A DNA stretch of 64,000 bases from Drechmeria coniospora (lineage: Eukaryota; Ascomycota; Sordariomycetes; Hypocreales; Ophiocordycipitaceae). The DNA lies in contig NC_054390.1 in the NCBI RefSeq assembly GCF_001625195.1, forward strand, positions 2,876,027-2,940,026. Direction: 5' to 3'. The notes beneath the pieces are model-generated. The model ran no database searches and was not told the origin of the DNA. It saw only the letters and a list, made by a program, of their open reading frames with translations. This document shows, piece by piece, positions 1-10,390 of this stretch (its first letter is position 1; every line of letters starts with the position of its first letter). A program made the translations under genes and the position numbers.

Positions 1-1303
1 TTCAACTTTTATGCCCTCTTGTCTCGTGATGGATGAAGTGGCAGGTGATCTGGAGCAATGGTAAGTAAGATCTGGGTGTTCTCTGAGGGCGTAACGTCAG
101 GCCTCAGGTTCTGGGAGCGTATCGTGCCGTCGGTTGCTGCAAGCTACCGTAATACGCTCATCCACACAGGCCTTGTGTGAGTAACGTATCTCTATGGCCT
201 TCAAATACAGTGAGCTCTGGACACAACAGCTGGAGGGGGGTGCGTCACTTCAAGACGGACGATGCGGCGGCGTACGATGCCTCAGATATCCGAGGAACCA
301 TGGACATGTCGAGGCCTGAGGAGTCGATGCGGAGTACGGGCAGTAGAAATAGACGACGAGAGGGCCCCCTGCAGCCGGTAACCTGGTTTGCTCTGGGCCA
401 ACCAATGCTTCATCCATTCAAGGGCTGCAGTGCAGGTGTCGGTATCAATCTCTCCGCCACGGCTCGGAGTGCAGTACTCATGCTCGCGGCAGCATGATCT
501 GGTCCAGGCTCCAGGTGATCTTGGTCTGCAGGCCGGGGAGCCCCTCCCCTTGACATGTCAAGCATGCAGAGTGGCCATGGACGTTGTGCTCGGCGAGGGC
601 CACGGACACGTCGGTATTGCTGCTCAACCACTCGGGGACCGGGGACCATTACGTATACGACGTACTGGGTTCCGAGTGCATGTACAGTTGGTCGAGGGCC
701 TCGAATTTGTCGAATGACATGAGGGCGGGCTGCCACGGGCCCGGCCTTGAGGCTTACAAGCCGTGTGCGGTTACAGTCCAATCAATCCATCATGGACCGG
801 GGGCGGGGGGTCCAACTCATGAAATTCACCCGCTGCTCCACGAACTGGTGGCGACAGTTTCCTTTCCGATTTGCATCCCTGGCCCTGCAAACCTGTCAAG
901 GAAGCCGGCACAGCCATTGTCCAACCGTCATAAACAGTGACGTCTCATGGTCGTATGCAAATCGTCGTGTCCTGCCTGCTCGAGACGAGCCGCGAGCAGC
1001 TTGGGCGAGCGGTGGACTCTTGTCCCTGCGTTTTCCCCTGCGAGCTATTCGAAATCTGCATTTTTGGATGCCGGCAACATCCAGCAGGCGCCCATGAGCG
1101 AGACGGGACGGGGGTGTCTGGCTAATAGGATGTCGAGAAAAACAACTTCGGTGATGCGAGAGCCGTCGTCTCGGAGGATTGGCTGTAGACGTCACAGCTG
1201 GTGCATATCGAGCCAGTCAGCGTGCTTACGAGTCGACGGAGCGTAGTGTAGAGATTTGTTTTGCGATGTGCCGGCTGCATCGACGCTGGGTGCTGCGCTG
1301 AGG

Positions 1304-1371
1304 TCTCCCCCCTCCGCCCCTCCTCCCTCCTTCCCTCCGCCCCTCCTCCCCTCCTCCCCTCCTCCCCTCCC
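1304..1371. repeat. Pyrimidine-rich C/T tract
   Basis: About 68 bases of almost pure C and T, built from CCCCTCCT-like words and broken only by two or three G. It is a simple low-complexity tract. Such homopyrimidine runs can adopt non-B structure, but nothing nearby shows a function. Confidence 0.85.
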
Positions 1372-2846
1372 ACGAGGCCCAGACATGAACACAGGTGTGT
1401 ACCCCGAACATCTGCATTGCCTCCCCAGCAGGTGCGTACTCGGCTGCATCCCTGCCTTTGGCATAAACAGCATCCACCGGCGATGGCGACTTTGATGTTT
1501 GTTGGTAATTGCTCCTCGCCACCTACGGTCGTTTGCCCTTGCCGTCTTTTCACCTAGTCATCGGTGAGGATGCTAGGGATCCCGTCGGAAAAGGCGTCCC
1601 CTACGTTGCGGGACAAGACCCGGGTTGGGGTGCATCGTTGGCATCGCGCCGAATCACAGCCTTGGTGCCTGTCCACCGAACACCGAAAAGCCTTGGGATG
1701 AAAATGAAACCTGAGAGGATGCCGGCGTGGGGGCTGGGGAGTGTGCCGGTTTGCACTCCGTACTCTGTACGCCAAAGTCGCCTCTGCTTGTCAACGCTTG
1801 CGGCAGTCGTTGCATGCGGCCGCGAGCGTACTTTATGATGCATGATCGGTACGAGTTATTCGTAGGCACCTGTCGATGCTCTGTCTGCTCAGGGCCATCT
1901 CCGCCTGACTGCAGCAACTCAACATGCCTACGACGTACTTGCAGCAGTACCTACTGGTACTGTAGGAAAGATGCAATGATTTGAATTGGTCAAGAACGAC
2001 GCACGGGATGGCGCGTCATCGGATGCCGCCACAGAAAGCGGGCCACCACAGGTCGCCAGGAGCGATGGGGATCTTGGTAGGAGGCTGCGCGCTTGGGCAG
2101 GAGCACTCGTGACAGCCAAGGACCATGCAAGCAGGACAAGGACAGATTAGGTGCGCGGGAACTACGAGTGGTAGTTCGGAGGACAGGCATAGTTTCATGT
2201 CTGTTGCTCAACAAGAGACGCGATGTTGGGAAGCGTTGGTGCCATATCACCACCTACCGACGTTGGAAGGCCATCTTGCTCCCGATCTTTTAGAATTCCA
2301 CAGCTCTAGTCTGGTCGCCTTAGCTCGGCAATCGCGCACTGGATGCTCTGGCCCTCAACGTCTGAACAGCCAGCAGGCGCGGCCGATGTCAAGCAGGTAG
2401 CAACCTCGTATAATGTATCTCTCCTTTGTCCCCTCCCTCCTTCCGCGGCTGACGAGGTGCTGCTGCTGAGCAGGGCGCCGGGTCGGCTCCTGCCGTGTCA
2501 CCATGGCGCACCTGACAAGAAAGCACGAGGCGGCCAAACGCGCCAAATATTTGCTCGGTTGCCTCCTGGGCAGTGTTGGGTTGGGCCTCAACGCGCTGCG
2601 CGGCACTGAACTTTTGGTCCAGGCCCGAGGACGCGGAATCAAACCAACGGCAGGAATATATACACGAGGAAGTGCACACAGCACTCCGCATGTGTAACCA
2701 CCTCGCCAGCACCGTCGCCATGGGGCTCCCGTCCCGCTTGGCTCCTCTCTGCTTCGTCATCTGCACCCTATACCTTCAGCGGTTGCCATCGTCAACATGG
2801 CGGCCCCCGACAGACGCAGGGCATTGCTGTGGCAATCGGAACGGCC

Positions 2847-2898
2847 GTCGAGTCCGGTCGTCGAGCCCGGTCGTCGAGTCCCTTCGTCGAGTCCCTTC
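2847..2898. repeat. 13-bp tandem repeat, four copies
   Basis: Four consecutive 13-bp units of the form GTCGAGTCCSKTC, the last two identical. The array lies in gene-free sequence and looks like a small minisatellite. Confidence 0.85.
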
Positions 2899-3554
2899 GT
2901 CGCACATGCGCCTCGGCAGCCTACCATGCCTCTCGGACAGTGTCTGGGCTGATTGCCTTGCGAATAAAGGCCATGTCACCATGTCGGTCTTGGTCGTTGA
3001 AGATACCAACCCGGGACGCTAAGGAACCATGCCTTGCCAAGCCCAAGATCCCGCATTGGCCCGCAGCAGTCGGCACTGGACGTGCTGTGACGATGATGGA
3101 GGCAAGGTAAGTAAGCCATCAGGGAGACCTCGGGGCTCCTCCACGTGACTACATACCTCCGTTGACATCTGCCATCCCCGCTTCTTGAAGGTTGAGCCGC
3201 ATTCTTGAGGCGGCTCTCAGTGGTCAACTGTCGGCAATACGACGAATACGACGCGGCACTGGGAGCTAAAGACTGCCCGAAACTGGACCCCCTCATCACC
3301 ACATGCCGTGCCATGTTTCCGACCAGCCAGTCAGCCACTGACGGTCGAGCGTTGGTGTGCCTGCACATCCATCACCACCCACACCTCGGGACATGGTCCA
3401 TCTAGCCATGAACGGCCCTGGCGTCTTGCGCGTACATGGTTTGGCCATCGAGTCACCAGGCACGGAGTAGCGTGCCTTGGTACTGGTGCAATGGGGTACA
3501 GGTGAGAGATGGCCAGCCGTGATGCCGATCAAGTCCGGCTGCAAGTTGGCAGGA

Positions 3555-3562
3555 TATAAATA
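3555..3562 (+). promoter_or_regulatory. TATA box of the UPF0145 gene
   Basis: TATAAATA sits about 129 bases upstream of the ATG at 3684, a plausible distance for a fungal core promoter. This is inferred from motif and position only. Confidence 0.5.
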
Positions 3563-3683
3563 AGCATCTCGAAGCCATCGTAGGCGTCGGGGGAGCCAAT
3601 GCTACCGCTTGTTCCCCAGCATTGCCAGCACCTCGACCCCTTCCGTATTGCATCTCCATTCGGCCAGCCTGTCGTCTTCCACC

Positions 3684-4364
3684 ATGGGCTTCGTCAAGGA
3701 AAAGGGAAAGGAAAAGTCGCCTCCGTACGAGGAGGTCGCGCCCGTCCTTCCTGAGCTCTCCGACCAGCTGTGCTTCACAGAGACGGACGGCGTCATCACC
3801 ACCAGTCCGTCCACCCCAGCGACCCAGCCTCTGCCTATTCAGCACCAGCACTACCCTACTGTGCATCATGAAAACCCGAACCAGCGGCTAACTACTCTTC
3901 CTTGCAGCCATGATGGATCTTCCCGGCTATCGGGTCGTCAAAGTCCTAGGAACCGGTATGCTCCCTTGTTCCCATGCGACACCCACCCCAAGCTGCCTCC
4001 TTTGCGCCTTCCATCTGGCCAATCTACCAGTCACTAGTCGTTAATGCATAGTCGATGGTAACTAGTCTTTGGAATCTCCGTCCGCAGCCGCAACATCGCC
4101 GCCAGTTTGGGTATGGTGCTCAAGAGCTTCGCCGGCGGCGAGCTTGGCTGGTTCACCAACATGCTCTACTCCTGCCGCAACGACTCCATGACCCGCGTCG
4201 TCGAGGAGTGCAAGCGACGTGGCGGCAATGCCATCATCACTCTGCGCTTCGATGCCGGCGATATGGGCGGCTTTGCCCAGACGGCCGCCTATGGAACGGC
4301 GTGCATCGTGGAGAAGGTGGATGACGCAGTCGCGACACCGACGCAGCTGGAGAAGGCAACGTAG
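3684..4364 (+). CDS. UPF0145 / YbjQ-family protein
   Basis: Small protein of 155 residues from three exons: 3684-3804, 3908-3955 and 4066-4364. Joined across both introns the frame reads VITT, then MDLPGYRVVKVLGTVFGISVRS, then NIAASLGMVLKSFAGGE, then CRNDSMTRVVEEC and RRGGNAIITLRFD. This is the YbjQ/UPF0145 core (often labelled putative heavy-metal binding), made of a short beta strand, a VRSRN turn and the GGEL and GGNA motifs. The first 35 or so residues are a charged, probably disordered leader. The biochemical role of the family is unknown, so no function is assigned. Exon 2 is only 48 nt and would be missed by a simple frame search. A TATA box lies 129 bases upstream. The gene converges on ALG6. 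Confidence 0.85.
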
Positions 4365-4740
4365 GATGCTGGACGGGAGCTGTGCTCTTTGCCTGGTTAT
4401 GTTTGTTACAGGCATAAGGTATATTCATGACAACAAGTAAACGAAGCTTGCCATCCGTGCCAATCCTTCCGAGTTCTCGCATATCCTATCGAGCACGAGT
4501 TCCTGCTCCCACGCCGGAAATCATATTTTCTGCCTGGTTCCTGGACAAGCTCGGCCAGCTCCGGCGGCTCATGTGTCACGCTCTGGGCAGCACATGCTTC
4601 AACGGGCAGCCAACAATTCTGCCAGCCCACGTGCTGTCATCACGGGCCTACTCCCTACCGCTTCTCGTGAAATACCATCGAGATAGGCCACACGCTTGTC
4701 CTTGCTGCTTTTCCGGTGCCACCTACCTCATCCTTGCCAT

Positions 4741-6570
4741 TCATTGCGTTTTTGTCTTGATGGAAAATTTGGCAGGCAGACCACTCTCAAATACGAGTCG
4801 CCACAGGCACCACAAGTAGCAGAGAATGAATCCCGCTGCCCCGATGCCCACGTTCACCACGACCCAGAGGTCCGGCTTGTTCGCGGGTGGGCTGACGAGG
4901 GCGTCGGCAACGTGCCATAGTCCCATGGCGAGATAAAAGGCCCAATGCAGCAGGGCCATCGCCCACTGAGCGCGCGCCGACGGCCCTTCCTGCACCTGGA
5001 AAGGCGCTTTCCACGAGGTCGGAGGGAGCCCGAGGAGGTATGCCCATAGCAGCGTGAGCACGGCGTAAGGAACCCTCAAATCTACCCTCTGCAGCAGGGG
5101 ATACAGGGTCCACGCCCCAAGTAGGTTCGCGAAGCCGACCCAGGACCTGACATCACCCCTCATGCCGTGCGGCCCGGCCAGCAGCAGCGTCATTGGCATC
5201 AGGGGTAAGAGGACGCTCTTCTCGTGAACCTGGTAGCTGAAGAGAAAGAACCCCCATGCCGTGGCGGCAAAGGCCAACGGCAACGTCGTCCTCCGGGGCG
5301 ACAGAAACAGGATCAAGTTGGGTGGCATGATGGACAGCAGCGTCGCTCCCAGGGAAGCCTTCTGGAGCAAGGCCGGTGGCAGCTTGCGAAACTTGACCAC
5401 GACGTTGGCCGCGCACCAAAAGTTGGCCACTTTGTCCTCGAACAAGCCCCTGGCAAAGGGAAAGACTCGGTGCACAATCTGCAGCAACTGCTCCAGGATT
5501 GCATAGGGGACGGATCGGTTGTCAACGTGCTGGCCGAGAGAGGGGAATAGAGGCAAGGGCGGAACTGGGTCGTCCTGCGGTCGAGGGTCGATGGCCACGA
5601 ATCGCTCGTACCACGTCCCGACAACGATGGGAAGGACCAAAACGGCAAAAGATAGGATTGTGATGAGGGCGATGCCGAATAGTCGCGAAAGTTGAAGCGG
5701 AAAGAGGCATCGGCCGAGGAGATAGGCGAAAACGCTGAGGGCGTAGTAGAGGGCCATCTGCTTGAAGCCCAGTGCGGCGACGAAGAAGACGGCGGCGCAC
5801 TTGTAGCGATCGGCCAGCATGCTCGACATGCTCGCGAGGACGAGCCCGAGCATGACGGTGTTGTACTGAAAGTGAACATGGTCGATGAGAATGGTCGCCG
5901 GCTGCATGAGGATGGCGACGAGCGATAGGGAGCTATTCCAGGGAGCCACGTGGTTGAGGCGGCCGAACCGTCGAACGAAGACGACGGCGGCAGGGATGTA
6001 GATGAGGTACTCCGACACGACGACCGTTGCGCGCATGAATAACTTGAGTGTCGCGCTGTCGGAGCCGCGAGAGGTGTAGAGGGCGAACCAGGCTGGGTTG
6101 ATCATCTGGCCGATCTTGCCCATGAGCCAGCTGTGGTAGGCCGTGAGAGGCGGGTAGTCGAGCCCCCACCACTGCAGATCGTGAAAGTACCACTGCGATA
6201 TCGGCAGATGCGTCGTCACCTCCATCCAGTGCCGCTGGGCTTCGTAGTCGCCGTACATGGGGGGGCGCTGGAAGCCTGTGGACAGCAAGGTCAGCTAACT
6301 GGTCCCGCTCGACACCCGGAAGCCGGCCGTCTAACCCGAATATCCCCAAAGACCGGCGGCCCATCGAAACAGAAAGGCCAGCATGAGGATGAGCGGCAGG
6401 ATCTCCCATTGGGACGAGGAGCTGCGCGTGGGCCAGAGGAAAGCGGCGAGAGGAAAGGAGGGAGCCCGGATCAAGGTTGTCGGACGTGGACGGTCGACAA
6501 GATCGCCCTCATGGTCCTTCTTCTTGGGCTTGCGTCTAGATTTGTGCGGCGAGGAGCTGGCCATGGCCAT
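4741..6570 (-). CDS. ALG6: Dolichyl-P-Glc: Man9GlcNAc2-PP-dolichol alpha-1,3-glucosyltransferase ALG6
   Basis: ER membrane enzyme of the GT57 family that adds the first glucose to the lipid-linked oligosaccharide before N-glycosylation. Two exons, 6570-6336 and 6275-4741, give 589 residues, close to the family's usual 540-600. The intron falls inside WGYSG|FQRPPMYGDYE, a conserved lumenal loop near the N-terminus. Diagnostic ALG6 stretches are HWMEVTTHLP, WGLDYPPLTAYHSW, DHVHFQYNTVMLG and QVHEKSVLLPLMP. About ten or more hydrophobic segments follow a basic cytosolic N-terminus (KSRRKPKKK). The HFQYN form and WGLDYPPLTA fit ALG6 better than its paralogue ALG8. The gene is convergent with the UPF0145 gene and shares a 579-bp divergent promoter region with palC. 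Open frames from 6288 onward look like a start but are in fact the second exon. Confidence 0.93.
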
Positions 6571-7149
6571 TGTGTCACCGCGTCGACAGTATGCGGTCAG
6601 GATTCATGGATTGCGAAGGAGGATAGGATGAAGTCGATGGCATCGACGAAGGAGTATGTGCATGTTGATGATGCAAGTCTCAAGCAGCGGCTCATTCGAA
6701 GCTGCGTGACTTAGGTAAATATCCTTACAGCGGCAGCACGCGTACTGTACGGAGCACTGTGCACTAATTTCAGGTTTTACAGTGCGTTGAGTACCTACCT
6801 AGTATGTAAGACCGATTGAACGTACAAGTATTAGTGCTGGTCGAGGCACCAAGTTTCAGGTACCGAGCGTCCCTGTCCCGTCCTTGCGGGGGGCTCCAGG
6901 AGCTTGATAGCTGCCTGTCTATAGTGGAATGACGGTATCCCCGCCTGGGAACAATAGGCAGACGCCGCCATAAAGGCGCGGGTTACAGCAAGGAAATACC
7001 GTGCGAATAAGTATTCTGATGGACCGTAGGAGAGGGGGAGGCGCCGCCGCCGCCGCCGTTGTGTGAATCATTGTCGTCAGGCATCCTCTAGGCGGGCTTG
7101 AACTAAGTATCCCATCCATAACCTTAGCTTGCTTACCGAAACTGCGAGC
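6571..7149. other. Divergent intergenic region ALG6 / palC
   Basis: 579 bp between two divergent start codons. It contains a short GTAC-word patch (about 6740-6830) and a CCGCCG triplet run (about 7040-7060). No further gene is seen. It should hold both promoters, but no clear TATA box was found. Confidence 0.6.
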
Positions 7150-8675
7150 ATGCCGTTCCCCTTCGTCCTTCCAACAACGTCAGCATTCTCCTTCTCGTCC
7201 TGCTTCAGCTGCGAGTCGCACCCCTCGCTCGCCATCAACGCGAGCACCCAGCGCGGCATCCTCCGTGATGCCCTCAAGAAGCACAAGCGACTGCCGCCGG
7301 CCGGCCGGTCAGGAAATCTTGCCACGGTGATCAACAGTCTCGATGGGTATATCCCCTACCTCTTCGCCGTCGACGCCGGTGTCAGCTCCCAGACGAGCGT
7401 CGGAGGCGAGGGCATCAGCGTCGTCCTGAAGACGGCACCGTCGATCCACTGGAGGCCAACACTGACGGGCGATCTCGTGCCGGGGCGTGAGAGGTCGCGT
7501 GTCGTGACGACTTCGCTCGAGTATGAGATATTCTTCGTCCTCTCCACCCTCGGCCTCGCCTACATCCTGACGGCCAGGTCGTTGCTTCAACCGCTGCACG
7601 TCACGACGGGCGGTTTTGTCGGGCCCAGGGAGAGAACGGCGGTGATCCAGGCGGCCAACAAATACCTTCTCGACGCCGCCTCCCTGTACGACTACCTCGC
7701 GGCCCGGAGCGAGCACATCTCGAGCGCCCCGCCATGCGTCGATGTGGCCCCTTGCACGGCACGAGCCTTGGTCTCCCTGACCCTCGCAGAGGCGACGCTG
7801 TTGGCCGTCACCAAGGACGATGCGTATCCCGCCGCCGTCGCGCAGGATAGGAACAAGAACGACAAGGAGTGGATGTTCAAGTCGCCCGAGATACCAAAGA
7901 CCAAGGCCCATCTGAACGCCCGGTTGTGTCTTGCCGCCTCGGACCATGCGGCGAAGGCGGCCTCGTTGTGCAAGTCGGCAGGCGCGGGATCCAACAGGAT
8001 CAGCCCCAGTCTCGTCAAGTACATCGAGGACCTCGGCAAGACGAGCCGGGCCAAGGCATGCCGATTCTTCGGCATCCATTCCGAGATGGACGGCAATACG
8101 GCCGAAGGCATTGGCTGGCTTCGAGCGGGCTTTCAAGCCCTCGACGTCGATGTCCGAGACAGGGATTCGCACAAGGGCCTGCGCTTCAGCCGGCTGAAGA
8201 AGGGTCTCTTGGAGAAGAGAGAGGATGGACGGGTGGAAAGGGAGACGGCGTGGGGTGCCGATGCGGGCCGGTTCGAGGAGACGAGAGTGCTTGAGCTTCT
8301 CGACGCCAAGTGGAACAAGATCAACGACACGGTTCGTCCGAGTTTGCCAGAGTTCCATTGTCGCCTACCACATTTGCTGACCCTCTCTCTTGCAAGATGA
8401 ACACTCAATCCGTCCCGCCCGTCAACTCGCTCCTCGCCAAGATGCCATCGGGCCGTGAGATTTGTACCTTGCAGCCCTATCATCCACCTGTCCTCGACAG
8501 AGACGTCCTCGAAGCGATGCGCGCCCCACCAGATGGAGATGATGGCAGGGTGGCGATGGATGATGCCAGCTCAGACGACGAGGCGAGTGGCAGTCCGCCG
8601 GGACCTGCCGGAGCGTATCCTGCAACGACGGACGACTATGGCAGCAATCCAGGTCCAAGAAGTGCCTATTACTGA
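7150..8675 (+). CDS. palC: pH-response regulator PalC (BRO1 domain)
   Basis: Component of the fungal ambient-pH (Pal/Rim) pathway. PalC is a BRO1-domain protein thought to link the ESCRT-III subunit Vps32 to the plasma-membrane signalling complex that activates PacC under alkaline conditions. Exons 7150-8331 and 8397-8675 give 486 residues. The start was set at the second ATG because MPFPFVLPTTS is the family's N-terminus; an in-frame ATG 21 bases upstream is also possible. BRO1 features include LRDALKKHKRLPP, LEYEIFFVLSTLGLAY, LLDAASLYDYLA and KAASLCKSAG. The second exon carries the conserved C-terminal stretch VPPVNSLLAKMPSGREI and ends in an acidic, Pro/Gly-rich tail. The intron (8332-8396) has CTGAC branch-like sequence and a CAAG acceptor. 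Neighbouring genes show no pathway link. Confidence 0.92.
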
Positions 8676-8938
8676 TGTAAACACGCACAATAGTTGCTTA
8701 TGGGGTTGAATATTGGATTTTGCTGCTGAGGCTACATCATTCTATGGAGGTCTATTTGCTACTATATTCTTGTGCTGGGTTGAGCCCTGTCGAAACGGAC
8801 AAGCAGCCTATCCGGTCGGATATCCCTTGTCTATTCCCAATGTCAAATGCAATCAAACTTTTGGTTCTGTCCTGTCCCATGTCTATAAGTCTCGTCTGTG
8901 TCCGAGCTGTGGTTTATCTTGTTTCTGTCGCTGGTTTT

Positions 8939-10234
8939 TTACTGCGTAGGCTGGGGTGCCCAAGCAGTCATGACGCCATCGTTGGTTTGATAGGCGGTCA
9001 TGACGGGGTCCTCTTCCTGCTGCTTGTAGGCGGTCATGATGGGGTCTTCGTCCTGCTGCTTGTAGGCGGTCATGATGGGGTCCTCCTCCCTCTTGTTGTA
9101 AGCGGTCATCAGGGGGTCCTCTTCCTGCTGCTTGTAGGCGGTCATGATGGGGTCTTCGTCCTGCTGCTTGTAGGCGGTCATGATGGGGTCCTCATCCTGC
9201 TGCTTGTAGGCGGTCATGATGGGGTCCTCTTCTCTCTTGTTGTAGGCGGTCATCAGGGGGTCCTCCTCCTGCTGCGTGTAGGCGGTCATGATGGGGTCCT
9301 CCTCCCTCTTGTTGTAGATGGTCATGAGAGGATCCTCCTCCTGCTGCGTGTAGGCGGTCATGATGGGGTCCTCCTCCCTCTTGTTGTAGATGGTCATGAG
9401 AGGATCCTCGACTTTCCATGCGGTCATCTTGTCGTCGTCCCGCTTCCAAGCAGTCATGAAGCCATCTTCACCCTTGTAAGCGGTCATGATGCCATCCTCA
9501 ACCGAACCAGCAACCGCGGTGGCAGCCACCTTCTCCCAACCAGTCGCGTGGCCGCTATCGGACTTGTAGGCAGTCATGATGCCTTCTTCGTCCTCCTTCC
9601 AAGCAGTCATGTAGCCGTCTTCCTCTCTCCAGGCGGTCATGATGCCATCATCACCCTTCCAAGCCGACATGTAGCTGTCATCGGAATGGTAGGCTGTCAT
9701 CTTGGCATCCTCTTCCCGCTTCCAAGCAGTCATAAAATCAACCGCAGCGGGAGGGGTCGTGGGGGCCGGGCAGGGAGGTGTCTTGAGGTTGTAAGGCTTG
9801 CAGTCGGGGATGCACCTACTCCATTGTGTCAGCTCAAATCCGATAACACCACGCCCTCTCATCCGGTTCGGCACTTACCCTCCATATCGAATACCGCACG
9901 AGTTGATGGCATCGATGCAGATTGTGCGTGTACGACAATCATCCTTGGGCTTTGGCGTGCGCGTCGGCTTCGGAGGCGGCGTCGTTGTGCAAGGGGGTGG
10001 TACTGGTGCCTTCTGAGAGCACGGGTTATAGCATCTGCATCGTCCGAATCAGCTTGTCGGATCTACTTTGAACGGAACTCGGTAATATGAAACATACCCT
10101 CCAAAACGCTGGCCGCACTCGTTGATTCCATCAAAGCAGAGTGTCTTGTCCACACAGGCGGTAGGGGTAGCTCGAGGGGGGGCGGCACTGGCGAGGCCGG
10201 CAACTGTGATGAGGAGACCAGTAGTAGCCCGCAT
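8939..10234 (-). CDS. Secreted protein: two six-Cys modules plus MTAW/MTAY acidic repeats
   Basis: Unknown function. Exons 10234-10098, 10034-9879 and 9815-8939 give 389 residues. Residues 1 to about 19 form a signal peptide (MRATTGLLITVAGLASA). Two cysteine modules follow with identical spacing, C-x5-C-x6-C-x6-C-x3-C-x9-C. They are separated by a Pro/Thr-rich linker, and each is interrupted by a phase-2 intron exactly at GG|C. The remaining ~290 residues hold 22 clear repeats of M-[TS]-[AI]-[WY] in an acidic context, plus one decayed copy (HATGW). Early units are about 10 residues and mostly end in Trp; later ones are 12 residues, end in Tyr and read DPIMTAYKQQDE. Lys-Arg pairs occur six times (WKREED, WKRDDD, NKREED x4), as in kexin-processed precursors. 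No membrane anchor or GPI signal is seen at the C-terminus. It could be a processed peptide precursor, a wall or matrix protein, or an effector. Confidence 0.85.
8990..9415 (-). repeat. 36-bp coding tandem repeat array
   Basis: About twelve head-to-tail 36-bp units encode the 12-residue DP[IL]MT[AI]Y repeats of the secreted protein. Copies differ at few bases, and KREE- and QQDE/QQEE-type units alternate in places, giving a 72-bp higher-order period. The near identity at synonymous sites suggests recent expansion or homogenisation. Confidence 0.88.
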
Positions 10235-10383
10235 TGTTTCTGATTTTTACTCTCTGACTGGGGAATCCTTCAATGCAATGGAATTATATGCTGGGTGTGA
10301 AGAAGAGGGAAGTTTATTGTCTAAAGTGAATGCTGCTGAGTGTGAGGAAACAACTTCAACGAAAGGGGTCGACGACAACGCCC

Positions 10384-10390
10384 TTATATA
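10384..10390 (-). promoter_or_regulatory. TATA box of the repeat-protein gene
   Basis: On the minus strand the sequence reads GGTATATAAGGG, about 150 bases upstream of the ATG at 10234. A strong TATA box would suit an inducible secreted-protein gene. Inferred from motif and position. Confidence 0.5.

Larger units (their letters stand above)
1..3683. other. Intergenic, no gene supported
   Basis: No open frame here reads like a protein family, and frames on both strands are short with composition like random translation. Visible structure is limited to a pyrimidine-rich tract (about 1304-1371) and a 13-bp tandem repeat (2847-2898). The last 130 bases are the promoter of the UPF0145 gene. A non-coding transcript or a fast-evolving small gene cannot be excluded by reading alone. 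Confidence 0.6.

Noticed and set aside
7309..8358. 349-residue minus-strand frame over palC
   Set aside because: Antisense shadow; palC is supported by its N-terminal signature, BRO1 motifs and conserved C-terminus.
8990..9415. CRISPR-like regular repeats of about 36 bp
   Set aside because: The units are contiguous with no unique spacers, are protein-coding in one frame, and lie in a eukaryotic gene.
8720..10090. 456-residue plus-strand open frame rich in GGHDGVL-type repeats
   Set aside because: It is the exact antisense of the 36-bp coding array. It runs through the introns and cysteine exons of the minus-strand gene, which has a signal peptide, splice sites and conserved cysteine spacing.
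9815..10234. Complete dikaritin (ustiloxin-type) RiPP cluster
   Set aside because: The precursor-like protein has the right general plan, but none of the partner enzymes (DUF3328, tyrosinase, methyltransferase, transporter) is present within the window.
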